Source: Streptomyces sp. SolWspMP-5a-2
GTDB taxonomy: Bacteria > Actinomycetota > Actinomycetes > Streptomycetales > Streptomycetaceae
DNA length: 64,000 bases
Reading direction: 5' to 3'
NCBI RefSeq assembly: GCF_900091845.1
Contig: NZ_FMCI01000204.1
Coordinates: forward strand, 1 to 64,000
In this document: piece by piece, positions 54,889 through 63,385 of the stretch
How the letters are laid out: every line of letters begins with the position of its first letter
Numbering within the stretch: position 1 is the stretch's first letter
The notes under the pieces: generated by a model
Databases searched by the model: none
What the model was told of the DNA's origin: nothing
What the model saw: the letters and a program-made list of their open reading frames with translations, nothing else
Made by a program: the position numbers and the translations under genes

Positions 54889-56550
54889 ATGAAGAGACGA
54901 TTAATCATGTCCATGCTCACCGGCACGCTTCTCGTCGTGGGCACGCTGTTCGGGACGGTCCCGGCCCGAGCGGTTGACGTCCCGGCCGAGTTCGGCACCG
55001 ACTGGCACGACCCGGTGACGGCGGCACCGGCCGTGGGCAAGCCCGCCGGGAAGTCCTGCCGGGTGACGCTCGTCCGGGCGGCGTTCCGCGACTTCACGCC
55101 CTACCGGGGGACCTACACCCCGCCCACCGGGTGCGGCACCCGGTGGAGCAAGGTCGTGCTGCGGCTCGACGGGAAGGTCAAGGGACGGCAGTACGACCGG
55201 CTCGGATACCTCCACGTCGGCGGGGTGGAAGTGCTGCGCACCTCGACACCGGAGCCCTCGCCCGACGGCATCGCGTGGTCGGTCGAGAAGGACGTCACGC
55301 GCTACAGCGACACCTTCCGGGGCGCCAGGGACGTCGAGATGCTCATCGGGAACGTCGTCGACGACATGTACACGGGCGTGATCGACGTCGAGGTCACCCT
55401 GACCTTCTACGCCGGGCGGCCCACGGCAGCCCCCGACCGGGCGCACGGCCTCGCAGAAGGTGCCCCCGACCGGGCACGCGGTCACGGCGAAGGCGTCCCC
55501 GACCGGGTGCTCACCCTCGGGGAGGGCGGCACCGTCACCACCCCGCGCAATAGCGAGCGCGTCGTCGCCGAGGTCTACGCGACCGGGTCGGGCGGCGGCT
55601 GCGAGGAGTTCTGGTACCTGACCGTGCCCGACTCCGCGCCCTACTCCTGCCAGGCCGACGGCGGGCCCTACCGCGAGGTGGACATCTCGGTCGACGGGCA
55701 ACTCGCCGGGACGGCCGCGCCGTTCCCGCACGTGTGGACCGGAGGCTGGTCCAACCCCTTCCTCTGGTACGTGATCCCGGGCCCGCGCGCCTTCGACGTG
55801 CGGCCGATCGAGTACGACCTGACCCCCTTCGCCGGGCTGCTCAACGACGGGCGCCCGCACCGCGTCGAGGTCACCGTGGCCGGGGTTCCCGAGGGGCAGA
55901 GCGGGTGGAGTGCCCCGGTGAACGTGCTGGTGTGGCAGGACGCCGGCCGCGCGCACGTCACGGGGAAGCTGACCGCGCACCGGGCCGGGACTCTCGTCAA
56001 CTCATCGACGTACACGCCCGGTTCGACGGAGCGGGTCGACACGGAGGGGGCGTACGGGCTGACGGTCGCCGGGTACGTGGACACCTCGCACGGCCGGGTC
56101 ACCACCACCGTCACCCGCGCTCTGGCCACCACCTCCACGCACCGCTGGACGGACGGGGAGGACATGGACCGGCTCGACGGGCGTTGGAGCGACGACGAGT
56201 CGGTGACGGTGGACGACGGGCGGTCGCCGTCCCGGACCACCCGGACACACCGGACGTACACGATGAACGGCGTCACCACGGTCGGCGCCGACGCCCGGCT
56301 GCGGAGCGAGATGACCCTCGGCGACCGGGCCGCCGTGACCGAGTCGGCGGGTGGACGGCGGGTCGGCTGGTCGAGGCTCGACGACACCTACACGGGTGAC
56401 GCGACGTACACCACCGGGGTGCCCCGCGAGGAACGGCACGCGGTCGGGACGACGCGGGAGCGCTACCGGCTCCACGGCTCCGACGGTTGCCACGACCGCA
56501 CGGTGACCACCGTCCAGGGGGTGCTCACGCAGGACCGCGTCCGCTGCTGA
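54889..56550 (+). CDS. Secreted PNGase A-like peptide-N-glycosidase
   Basis: A 553-residue secreted protein with a signal peptide ending about PARA. The N-terminal domain has RWSKVVLRLDGKVKGRQYDR, then HVGGVEVLRTSTPEPSPDGI and VEKDVTRYSD, closely matching the signature of PNGase A-type peptide-N4-(N-acetylglucosaminyl)asparagine amidases. The second domain carries paired Cys and YREVDISVDGQLAG. PNGase A enzymes remove N-glycans from glycopeptides. A three-fold imperfect linker repeat (APDRAHGLAEG, APDRARGHGEG, VPDRVLTLGEG) joins the two domains. With the Endo H homologue it suggests use of host or plant N-glycoproteins. Confidence 0.8.
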   Translation: MKRRLIMSMLTGTLLVVGTLFGTVPARAVDVPAEFGTDWHDPVTAAPAVGKPAGKSCRVTLVRAAFRDFTPYRGTYTPPTGCGTRWSKVVLRLDGKVKGRQYDRLGYLHVGGVEVLRTSTPEPSPDGIAWSVEKDVTRYSDTFRGARDVEMLIGNVVDDMYTGVIDVEVTLTFYAGRPTAAPDRAHGLAEGAPDRARGHGEGVPDRVLTLGEGGTVTTPRNSERVVAEVYATGSGGGCEEFWYLTVPDSAPYSCQADGGPYREVDISVDGQLAGTAAPFPHVWTGGWSNPFLWYVIPGPRAFDVRPIEYDLTPFAGLLNDGRPHRVEVTVAGVPEGQSGWSAPVNVLVWQDAGRAHVTGKLTAHRAGTLVNSSTYTPGSTERVDTEGAYGLTVAGYVDTSHGRVTTTVTRALATTSTHRWTDGEDMDRLDGRWSDDESVTVDDGRSPSRTTRTHRTYTMNGVTTVGADARLRSEMTLGDRAAVTESAGGRRVGWSRLDDTYTGDATYTTGVPREERHAVGTTRERYRLHGSDGCHDRTVTTVQGVLTQDRVRC

Positions 56551-56562
56551 CCGACGGGTCGG

Positions 56563-56601
56563 CCGTCCCCTCTCCGGGAAGCGCACCGGAGGAGGGGACG
56601 G
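56563..56601. terminator. Hairpin after the PNGase A-like gene
   Basis: CCGTCCCCTCTCCGG pairs with CCGGAGGAGGGGACGG with one bulged base, 12 bases after the stop. Confidence 0.7.
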
Positions 56602-56689
56602 TCAGGGGCCCACGGCCGCTCGGCGAGCGGAGGCTCAGGAGGAGACGGAACCTGCCCGGCCCGGACGCCCTGCGTACGGCCGCGCCGCC

Positions 56690-56880
56690 GTGCCACCGGC
56701 CCACCTCCCGGCCTGACCCAGCGGCACGAGCCGCACTGACCCGTACCGCCCCACCCCGGCGTCGCGCCCCGCGTACGACCATGCCGCCGTGCCCTCGGCC
56801 CGTCCCCACCCCCGCCGCGACGCCGTGTGCCACCGGCCCATCCACCGCCGCCCGGCCTGACCCAGCGGCACGAGCCGCAC
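56690..56880. repeat. Direct repeat pair in the convergent gap
   Basis: A ~50-base unit at 56690-56736 recurs at 56827-56880; both contain GTGCCACCGGCCCA and GACCCAGCGGCACGAGCCGC. The roughly 370-base stretch between the PNGase A-like and MarR genes otherwise holds no recognisable gene. Confidence 0.7.
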
Positions 56881-56921
56881 CACCCCACGCCGGCGCGCAC
56901 CCCGGCACACCCCGCCCCGGC

Positions 56922-57518
56922 TCAGTGCGGCACCCGCTCCTGCCCACCGGATCGGTGCTCTCCAGATCCGTGCTCGCCAGGCCCATGTCCGCCAGCGCCA
57001 TGTCCGCCAGCCCCGCGCCCACCAGACCCATGCTCGCCAGCCCCGTGCCCCTCCGGCCGGTGTGTCTCCGGCCCGTGCTGGTCCGTCGTGCCGTCCATCA
57101 GGGTGTCGAGGAGTCCGCCGAGTTCCCTGCGCTGTTCGTCGGAGAGGGCCCCGAGGATCTCCTCGGCCGCCGAGCGCCGCGCCCCGCGCAACCGGCCGAG
57201 CGCGCGCCGTCCGTCCTCGGTCAGCTCGACGCGGATCACCCGGCGGTTGGACGGATCCGGCGCCCGCCGCACCTTGCCGCCCGCCTCCAGACCGTCGACC
57301 AGGGTCGTGATCGCGCGGGGGACCACCTCCAGGCGTTCCGCGAGGTCGGCCATGCGCGGCGGCGAGCCGTAGTGCGCCAGCGTGCGCAGCAGCCGGGACT
57401 GCGCCGGCGTGACGCCGAGCCCGCACTCCTCGATGTGCCGCTTCTGGATGCGGTGCACCCGGCGGGTGAGCCGCAGCAGCTGTTCGGCGAGCTGGCTGTC
57501 GGAATCGGACGTGGTCAT
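56922..57518 (-). CDS. MarR family regulator with His/Gly-rich tail
   Basis: A 198-residue regulator. Residues about 20-140 form a normal MarR winged helix (LTRRVHRIQKRHIEECGLGV, GSPPRMADLAERLEVVPRAI, then DPSNRRVIRVELTEDGRRAL). The last ~55 residues are a low-complexity tail rich in Gly and His (ten His, patterns GHGAGEHGSGG and GGHGPGEHG), encoded by a short tandem repeat. MarR proteins repress divergent efflux genes and release on ligand binding; the divergent ABC exporter and the palindrome between them fit that. The tail might bind metal ions but could be neutral. Confidence 0.9.
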   Translation of the reverse strand: MTTSDSDSQLAEQLLRLTRRVHRIQKRHIEECGLGVTPAQSRLLRTLAHYGSPPRMADLAERLEVVPRAITTLVDGLEAGGKVRRAPDPSNRRVIRVELTEDGRRALGRLRGARRSAAEEILGALSDEQRRELGGLLDTLMDGTTDQHGPETHRPEGHGAGEHGSGGRGAGGHGAGGHGPGEHGSGEHRSGGQERVPH

Positions 57519-57540
57519 GAGGGAACAATAACAGGACTCT

Positions 57541-57569
57541 GCTCATTGTGAACATAGGTAACAATGAGC
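57541..57569. promoter_or_regulatory. MarR operator palindrome
   Basis: GCTCATTGT and ACAATGAGC are perfect 9-base inverted arms around 11 bases, in the gap between the MarR gene and the ABC exporter. AT-rich against the background and very likely the MarR binding site, controlling both directions. An in-frame GTG inside it was rejected as the exporter start. Confidence 0.7.
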
Positions 57570-57631
57570 TAAGCTCCGTGAGACCTCGTTTCCGACGAAG
57601 AAACCCCGTATCCGACGAACCTAGGAGTCCA

Positions 57632-59434
57632 TTGCCTCCCGATCTCGAAACCCGCTGGACACCGCCGACCGACGCCGACGGGCAGCCCCGGCAGGTCCGC
57701 CGTATCCTCCGTCTCTTCCGCCCCTACCGCGCCAGGCTCGCGATCGTCGGCCTGCTGGTGGGCGCCGCCTCACTGGTCTCGGTGGCCACCCCGTTCCTCC
57801 TGAAGGAGACGCTCGACGTCGCGATCCCGCAGGGCCGCACCGGGCTGCTCAGCCTGCTCGCCCTCGGTATGATCCTCAGCGCCGTCCTCAGCAGCGTCTT
57901 CGGCGTCCTGCAGACCCTGATATCGACCACGGTCGGCCAGCGGGTCATGCACGACCTGCGCACCGCCGTCTACGACCGGCTCCAGCGCATGTCGCTGGCC
58001 TTCTTCACCCGGACCCGCACCGGCGAGGTCCAGTCCCGCATCGCCAACGACATCGGCGGCATGCAGGCCACCGTGACCTCCACCGCGACCTCGCTGGTCT
58101 CCAACGCGACCAGCGTCATCGCCACGATCGTCGCGATGATCGCCCTCGACTGGCGGCTGACCGTCGTCTCGCTGCTCCTGCTCCCCGTCTTCGTGTGGAT
58201 CAGCAGGCGCGTCGGCAACGAACGCAAGAAGATCACCACCCAGCGCCAGAAGCAGATGGCGGCGATGGCCGCGACGGTCACCGAGTCGCTCTCCGTCAGC
58301 GGCATCCTGCTGGGCCGCACGATGGGCCGCACCGACTCGCTCACCCGCTCCTTCGCGGAGGAGTCCGAGCAACTGGTGGACCTGGAGGTCCGGTCGAACA
58401 TGGCCGGGCGCTGGCGGATGGCCGTCATCACGATGGTGATGGCCGCGATGCCCGCGGTCATCTACTGGACGGCGGGCATGGTGCTGCGCACGGGCGGACC
58501 GCAGACGTCGATCGGCACGATCGTCGCCTTCGTCTCGCTCCAGCAGGGCCTGTTCCGGCCCGCGGTCAGCCTGCTGTCGACCGGCGTGCAGATACAGACC
58601 TCGCTCGCCCTCTTCCAGCGCATCTTCGAGTACCTGGACCTGCCGATCGACATCACCGAACGGGAGCGCCCGGTGCGCCTCGACCGGATCAGGGGCGAGA
58701 TCCGCTTCGAGAACGTCGAGTTCCGCTACGACGACCAGGGCGCCGCGATCCTCGACGGCATCGACATCGGCGTCCCCGCGGGCGACAGCCTCGCCGTCGT
58801 CGGCCCGACCGGCGCGGGCAAGTCGACCTTCGGCCACCTGGTGCCGAGGCTCTACGATGTCACCGGCGGCCGGGTCACCCTGGACGGCGTCGACGTGCGC
58901 GACCTCGACTTCGACACCCTCGCCCGCGCGATCGGCGTCGTCTCCCAGGAGACGTACCTCTTCCACGCGACCGTCGCCGAGAACCTGCGCTTCGCCAAGC
59001 CCGACGCCACCGACGAGGAGCTGCGGGCGGCGGCCAGGGCCGCGCAGATAGACGACCACATCACGGCCCTGCCCGACGGGTACGACACCGTCGTCGGCGA
59101 GCGCGGCCACCGGTTCTCCGGTGGTGAGAAGCAGCGCCTCGCCATCGCCAGGACCATCCTGCGGGACCCGCCGGTGCTGATCCTCGACGAGGCGACCAGC
59201 GCCCTGGACACCCGCACCGAGGCCGCCGTGCAGGACGCGATAGACGCCCTGTCCGCCGACCGCACCACCATCACCATCGCGCACCGTCTCTCCACCGTCC
59301 GCGACGCCGACCAGATCGTGGTCCTCGACTCCGGGCGGCTGGCCGAGCGCGGCACCCACGCGGAGCTGATGGAGCGGGACGGACGATACGCGGCTCTCGT
59401 ACGCCGAGACGCCCAACTGGAACCGACAAGCTGA
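57632..59434 (+). CDS. ABC exporter (homodimer-type, six TM + NBD)
   Basis: About 600 residues from TTG 57632, chosen because AGGAG precedes it by 4 bases and the region before lies in the operator; GTG 57548 is an alternative. Six membrane helices cover about residues 30-310. The NBD is complete: Walker A GPTGAGKSTF, Q-loop VSQETYLFHA, signature FSGGEKQRLAIAR, Walker B VLILDEATS and H-loop IAHRLST, so it can work as a homodimer of the MsbA/LmrA multidrug type. Divergent from, and probably repressed by, the MarR regulator. Confidence 0.93.
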   Translation: MPPDLETRWTPPTDADGQPRQVRRILRLFRPYRARLAIVGLLVGAASLVSVATPFLLKETLDVAIPQGRTGLLSLLALGMILSAVLSSVFGVLQTLISTTVGQRVMHDLRTAVYDRLQRMSLAFFTRTRTGEVQSRIANDIGGMQATVTSTATSLVSNATSVIATIVAMIALDWRLTVVSLLLLPVFVWISRRVGNERKKITTQRQKQMAAMAATVTESLSVSGILLGRTMGRTDSLTRSFAEESEQLVDLEVRSNMAGRWRMAVITMVMAAMPAVIYWTAGMVLRTGGPQTSIGTIVAFVSLQQGLFRPAVSLLSTGVQIQTSLALFQRIFEYLDLPIDITERERPVRLDRIRGEIRFENVEFRYDDQGAAILDGIDIGVPAGDSLAVVGPTGAGKSTFGHLVPRLYDVTGGRVTLDGVDVRDLDFDTLARAIGVVSQETYLFHATVAENLRFAKPDATDEELRAAARAAQIDDHITALPDGYDTVVGERGHRFSGGEKQRLAIARTILRDPPVLILDEATSALDTRTEAAVQDAIDALSADRTTITIAHRLSTVRDADQIVVLDSGRLAERGTHAELMERDGRYAALVRRDAQLEPTS

Positions 59435-59477
59435 AGATATGTCGGAATTGTGACCACATGCGGGTTAACGTGCCCGT

Positions 59478-60323
59478 ATGCAGATCAACACTCCGCCTCG
59501 GAGCACGATTCGACTGACGCGCCGGGGCCGTCTCGCCCTCATCGCGACCGGAGCCGTCGTGGCCGCTACCGCCGTGGCGGTGCCGCTGCTCACCTCGGGT
59601 GACGACGAGGACGCCCGGCCCACCTCGCTGGTGATCCCGGAGGGATGGCGCTCGGGCCAGGTCTACGACGCCATCGACAAAGCCCTCGCGCTGCCCCCGG
59701 GCAGCGCCAAGAAGACCCTCACCAAGGCGGCCCTGAAACTGCCGAGCGAGGCGGAGGGCAACCCGGAGGGCTACCTCTTCCCTGCCACGTACCCGCTCGC
59801 CGAGAAGACGACGCCGGAGTCGCTGCTCACGGCCATGGTGCGCACCGCCGACAAGAAGTTCAACGGCGCCCCGGTCTCGGCCGGTGCCCAGCGCAACGCG
59901 ATGAACGTCTACCAGGCGGTGACCGTCGCGAGCCTCGTGCAGGCCGAGGCCGCCACCCCGGAGGACATGGGCAAGGTGGCCAGGGTGGTCTTCAACCGCC
60001 TGGAGCGCGGGATGCCGCTCCAACTGGACTCGACCGTCAACTACGCCTTGAACCGCACCACGTTGAAGACCACCGAGAGCGACACGCGGATCGACAGCCC
60101 CTACAACTCGTACCAGCGGATGGGACTTCCGCCCACGCCGATCGACAACCCGGGCGAGGAGGCGATGCGGGCCGCGATCAGTCCGACGCCGGGCGACTGG
60201 CTCTACTTCGTCACCGTCAAGCCGGGCGACACCCGGTTCACGTCGAGTTACGAGGAACACCAGCGCAACGTCGCGGAGTTCAACGCCGCCCAGAAGAAGG
60301 CCAGTCCGCAGCCGACGAAGTGA
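59478..60323 (+). CDS. MltG-like endolytic murein transglycosylase
   Basis: A 281-residue protein with one N-terminal membrane anchor (RLALIATGAVVAATAVAVPLL). The YceG/MltG domain is evident: GNPEGYLFPATYPL, the catalytic-Glu segment VASLVQAEAATPEDMGKVA, QLDSTVNYAL, and SPYNSYQRMGLPPTPIDNPG. MltG cuts nascent glycan strands outside the membrane and sets strand length. It is shorter than the usual actinobacterial MltG, lacking a long disordered N-terminus, so it may be a second paralogue. Confidence 0.87.
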   Translation: MQINTPPRSTIRLTRRGRLALIATGAVVAATAVAVPLLTSGDDEDARPTSLVIPEGWRSGQVYDAIDKALALPPGSAKKTLTKAALKLPSEAEGNPEGYLFPATYPLAEKTTPESLLTAMVRTADKKFNGAPVSAGAQRNAMNVYQAVTVASLVQAEAATPEDMGKVARVVFNRLERGMPLQLDSTVNYALNRTTLKTTESDTRIDSPYNSYQRMGLPPTPIDNPGEEAMRAAISPTPGDWLYFVTVKPGDTRFTSSYEEHQRNVAEFNAAQKKASPQPTK

Positions 60324-60339
60324 GCGGGCGCCCCGGCCG

Positions 60340-61431
60340 TCAGACGGCGGCCGGTGCCAGCGGCTCCTCGGCCAGCAGCCGCCTGATGTCCCGCACGGCC
60401 GCCCGGCCCGCCCGGTTGGCACCGATGGTGGAGGCGGACGGGCCGTAACCGACCAGGTGGATCCGCGGATCGGCGACCGCGCGGGTGCCCTCGACCCGGA
60501 TGCCGCCGCCGGGTTCGCGTAGCCGCAGCGGCGCCAGATGGTCGACGGCGGCCCGGAAGCCGGTGGCCCAGAGGATGACGTCGGCCGCCACCCGCGTCCC
60601 GTCGGCCCAGGCGACGCCGTCCGGGGTGATCCGGTCGAACATCGGACGCCGGTCGAGGACCCCGTCCGCGAGGCCGCGCCGGATCGCGTCGTTGAGCGGC
60701 AGCCCGGTCACCGACACCACGCTCCTGGGCGGCAGCCCCCGCCTGACCCGCTCCTCCACCAGCGCGACGGCGGCCCGGCCCACGCTCTCGTCGAACGGGC
60801 CCTCGCGGAAGACCGGCGGGCGCCGGGTGACCCAGGTGGTGGCCGCGGCGTGCGGCGCGAGCTCCAGCAGGTGCTGCGTCCCGGACGCGCCGCCGCCCAC
60901 CACGACCACCCGCAGCCCGGCGAACTCCTCGGGCCCGCGGTAGTCCGCGGTGTGCAACTGCCGCCCGCGGAAGGTCTCCTGGCCCGGATAGCGCGGCCAG
61001 AACGGCCGGTCCCAGGTGCCGGTCGCGTTGATCAGCGCGCGGGTCGACCAGACCCCGTCCGACGTCTCCACGCGCAGCCGTCCGCCCGTCCCCTCGCGGA
61101 CCGCGCGCACCTCGACGGGACGGCGCACCCGCAGGTCGAAGGCGCGCTCGTACCGCTCGAAGTACCCGCCGACCACCTCGGACGACGGCCGCGCGGGATC
61201 GGCGCCGGTCAGCTCCATGCCGGGCAGCGCGTGCATCCCGTGCACCGCGCCGTACGTCAGCGACGGCCAGCGGAACTGCCAGGCCCCGCCGGGCTTGGGC
61301 GCGTGGTCGAGCACCACGAAGTCCCGCTCCGGCTCGAACCCGGTGCGGCGCAGATGGTAGGCGGCGGACAGCCCTGCCTGCCCGGCACCCACCACGACGA
61401 CCTCGACCTCGACCTCGCGCATGTCGTTCAC
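60340..61431 (-). CDS. FAD-dependent flavoprotein monooxygenase (FMO/CzcO-like)
   Basis: A 363-residue flavoprotein with two Rossmann signatures: VVVVGAGQAGLSAAYHL for FAD at the start and VVVVGGGASGTQHLLEL for NAD(P)H near residue 175. GTWDRPFWPRYPGQETFRG resembles the FMO-identifying region, and ATGFRAAVDHL is the usual ATG motif before the C-terminus. Such enzymes (CzcO/YhiN-like) oxygenate N or S atoms or ketones; the substrate is not assignable. It follows the ABC importer genes on the same strand with a 115-base gap. ATG 61422 is also possible. Confidence 0.87.
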   Translation of the reverse strand: MNDMREVEVEVVVVGAGQAGLSAAYHLRRTGFEPERDFVVLDHAPKPGGAWQFRWPSLTYGAVHGMHALPGMELTGADPARPSSEVVGGYFERYERAFDLRVRRPVEVRAVREGTGGRLRVETSDGVWSTRALINATGTWDRPFWPRYPGQETFRGRQLHTADYRGPEEFAGLRVVVVGGGASGTQHLLELAPHAAATTWVTRRPPVFREGPFDESVGRAAVALVEERVRRGLPPRSVVSVTGLPLNDAIRRGLADGVLDRRPMFDRITPDGVAWADGTRVAADVILWATGFRAAVDHLAPLRLREPGGGIRVEGTRAVADPRIHLVGYGPSASTIGANRAGRAAVRDIRRLLAEEPLAPAAV

Positions 61432-61546
61432 GCTTCTACCAACGGCGGCGGGGCCCCGGATCTTCCCCGGACGCCGTCCCGCCCGGTGCGCGGGGGTGAC
61501 GCCGGCGAGGCGCGACGCCGGCCCTGGTCCGCGCCGTTGTGCCCGC

Positions 61547-62572
61547 TCACGAGTTCTCGGCGGGGCGCGGTGGCGCCGTCGACGCGGGCAGGCCGGCGTT
61601 GTAGCGGGTGTCCACGAAGCGGGCGAAGTCGACCTTGCCCGGGATCAGCCGCAGCGCCGTGAACGTGTCGGCGATCCGCTGCTCGGAGGCGACCAGCGGA
61701 TCGTCCACCGCCACCGCGACCCGGCTCGCGTTGGTGCGCCGCACCGAGGCGAGCGCCACCTCGTAGGGCAGCCCGGTGTCCTTCGCCCAGACCTCGGCCC
61801 ACTCCTTCTGGTGGCCGTGCACCCAGTCGGTGGCCCGCCGCAGCCGCTCCAGGTAGTCCTTGACGGCCGCGGCCTTCCGCGGTTCCGTCAGCGCGCCCGG
61901 CGACGCCACCTGGAAGGTGAGCCCGTTGGTGACGCCCTTCCCGGTGGTGAGGACGCGACCCCGCCCGGATGTGAGGACCTGCGAGGTGTACGGGTCCCAG
62001 ACGGCCCACGCGTCGACCTTGCCTGCGGTGAACGCGGCCAGCGCGTCGGCCGGTTGGAGGTACTTCACCCGGACGTTGCCGATGTCCAGCCCGGCGGCCT
62101 TCAGCGACGCCACCAACTGGTAGTGCGCGGACGACCCCTGGGCCACCGCGACGGACCTGCCCCGCAACTCGCGCGGGTCGGTGAGCTTCGAGCCGCCGGG
62201 GACCAGGAGGGCGTCGCCGTCGGACGTGCCGTGCCAGGCGGCCACGACCCTGATCCGGGAACCGGCGCCCGCCGCGAAGACCGGCGGGGTGTTGCCGACC
62301 CCGCCGATGTCGACGGCCCCGGCGTTCACCGCCTCCAGCAGGGGCGGGCCGGAGGTGAACGTCGACCACTTGATCCGGTAGCCGAGGCCCTTCAGCTCGC
62401 CCGCGGCCCGCAGGACGGCCTCGGAGCCGCCCTTCTGGTCGCCGACGTCGAGGGTGAGGGAGCCGGTGCCGTCGACGTCGGTACCCGCGTCGGAGGCGGA
62501 GCCCGCGCCGCAGGCCGTGAGCAGCAGGGCGAGGGGCAGGAGCAGGGCGGTGGGGGAGAGGAGTCGTCGCAT
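61547..62572 (-). CDS. ABC importer substrate-binding lipoprotein (SsuA/NMT1 type)
   Basis: A 341-residue lipoprotein with lipobox LLTAC and a periplasmic-binding fold of the sulfonate/nitrate/taurine group: DVGDQKGGSEAVLRAAGEL at the start, then GAVDIGGVGNTPPVFAAGAG, ELRGRSVAVAQGSSAHYQLV and WAVWDPYTSQVLTSG. These bind organosulfur, nitrate or pyrimidine-like ligands; SsuA-type alkanesulfonate binding is the likeliest match, without certainty. It is third in the permease-ATPase-binding protein unit. Confidence 0.88.
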   Translation of the reverse strand: MRRLLSPTALLLPLALLLTACGAGSASDAGTDVDGTGSLTLDVGDQKGGSEAVLRAAGELKGLGYRIKWSTFTSGPPLLEAVNAGAVDIGGVGNTPPVFAAGAGSRIRVVAAWHGTSDGDALLVPGGSKLTDPRELRGRSVAVAQGSSAHYQLVASLKAAGLDIGNVRVKYLQPADALAAFTAGKVDAWAVWDPYTSQVLTSGRGRVLTTGKGVTNGLTFQVASPGALTEPRKAAAVKDYLERLRRATDWVHGHQKEWAEVWAKDTGLPYEVALASVRRTNASRVAVAVDDPLVASEQRIADTFTALRLIPGKVDFARFVDTRYNAGLPASTAPPRPAENS

Positions 62573-62594
62573 GGGGGATCCGTTCTGCGGAGCT

Positions 62595-62603
62595 GGGGGG
62601 GGG
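62595..62603 (-). other. G9 homopolymer before the substrate-binding protein gene
   Basis: A run of nine G lies about 20 bases upstream of the binding-protein start. It could vary in length and is also a likely spot for sequencing error. Confidence 0.6.
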
Positions 62604-62671
62604 CGGGTCCGTCGGGACGGGACAGGGCGGTTGGGGCGCCGATCGTCAACGCGGGTGCGGGCGGGCGGGGT

Positions 62672-63385
62672 TCAGGTGGTCCCGGTGGCCGTGTCGACGC
62701 CCAGACGGGCGAGGAGGGCGGCCCGCAGGGCGGCGAACCGGGGGTCGGTGAGGGCGCGCGGCCGGTCGAGGTCGACGCGCTCCTCGTGCGCGATCACCCC
62801 GTCGTCCATCACGAGCACCCGGTCGGCGAGCAGGACGGCCTCCTCGACATCGTGCGTGACCAGCAGGACGGCGCAGCCCCGGCGCTGCCACAACTCGCCC
62901 ACCAGGCGCTGGGCGGTGACCCGGGTGAGCGCGTCCAGCGCGCCGAACGGCTCGTCCAGCAGCAGGAGATCGGGCTCGCGCACCAGCGCGCGGGCCAGGG
63001 CGGCGCGCTGCGCCTCGCCGCCGGAGAGCGTCCTGGGCCAGGCGGTCGACCGGTGGGCGAGGCCGACCTCCGCCAACGCCCGCTCGGCGAGGGCGCGTTC
63101 GGGTCTTCCGGGCAGCCCGAGGACGACGTTGGGCCACACCCTCTTCCACGGCATCAGCCGCGGCGCCTGGAACACGACGGCCTTGCGGCGGGGCACCAGG
63201 ACGGTCCCGCTGATGTCGCGGTCGAGCCCCGCGAGGACCCGCAGCAGGGTGGACTTGCCGCACCCGCTGCGGCCGAGCAGGGCGACGAACTCGCCCGGAC
63301 GGATGTCGAGGCGCAGGTCGTGGAGGACGGCGCGGCCGTCGAAGGAGCGGGTCAGCCCCTCGACCCGGACCGCCTGCCCGGTCAT
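62672..63385 (-). CDS. ABC importer ATP-binding protein (SsuB/TauB type)
   Basis: A 237-residue ATPase from ATG 63385, which overlaps the permease stop as ATGA; ATG 63409 is an alternative. Walker A is ALLGRSGCGKSTLLRVLAG, signature LSGGEAQRAALARALV, Walker B LLLLDEPFGALDALTR, and H-loop VTHDVEEAVLLADRV. The short PFGALDA D-loop group is that of nitrate/sulfonate/bicarbonate importers. It energises the permease at the inner membrane face. Confidence 0.92.
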   Translation of the reverse strand: MTGQAVRVEGLTRSFDGRAVLHDLRLDIRPGEFVALLGRSGCGKSTLLRVLAGLDRDISGTVLVPRRKAVVFQAPRLMPWKRVWPNVVLGLPGRPERALAERALAEVGLAHRSTAWPRTLSGGEAQRAALARALVREPDLLLLDEPFGALDALTRVTAQRLVGELWQRRGCAVLLVTHDVEEAVLLADRVLVMDDGVIAHEERVDLDRPRALTDPRFAALRAALLARLGVDTATGTT

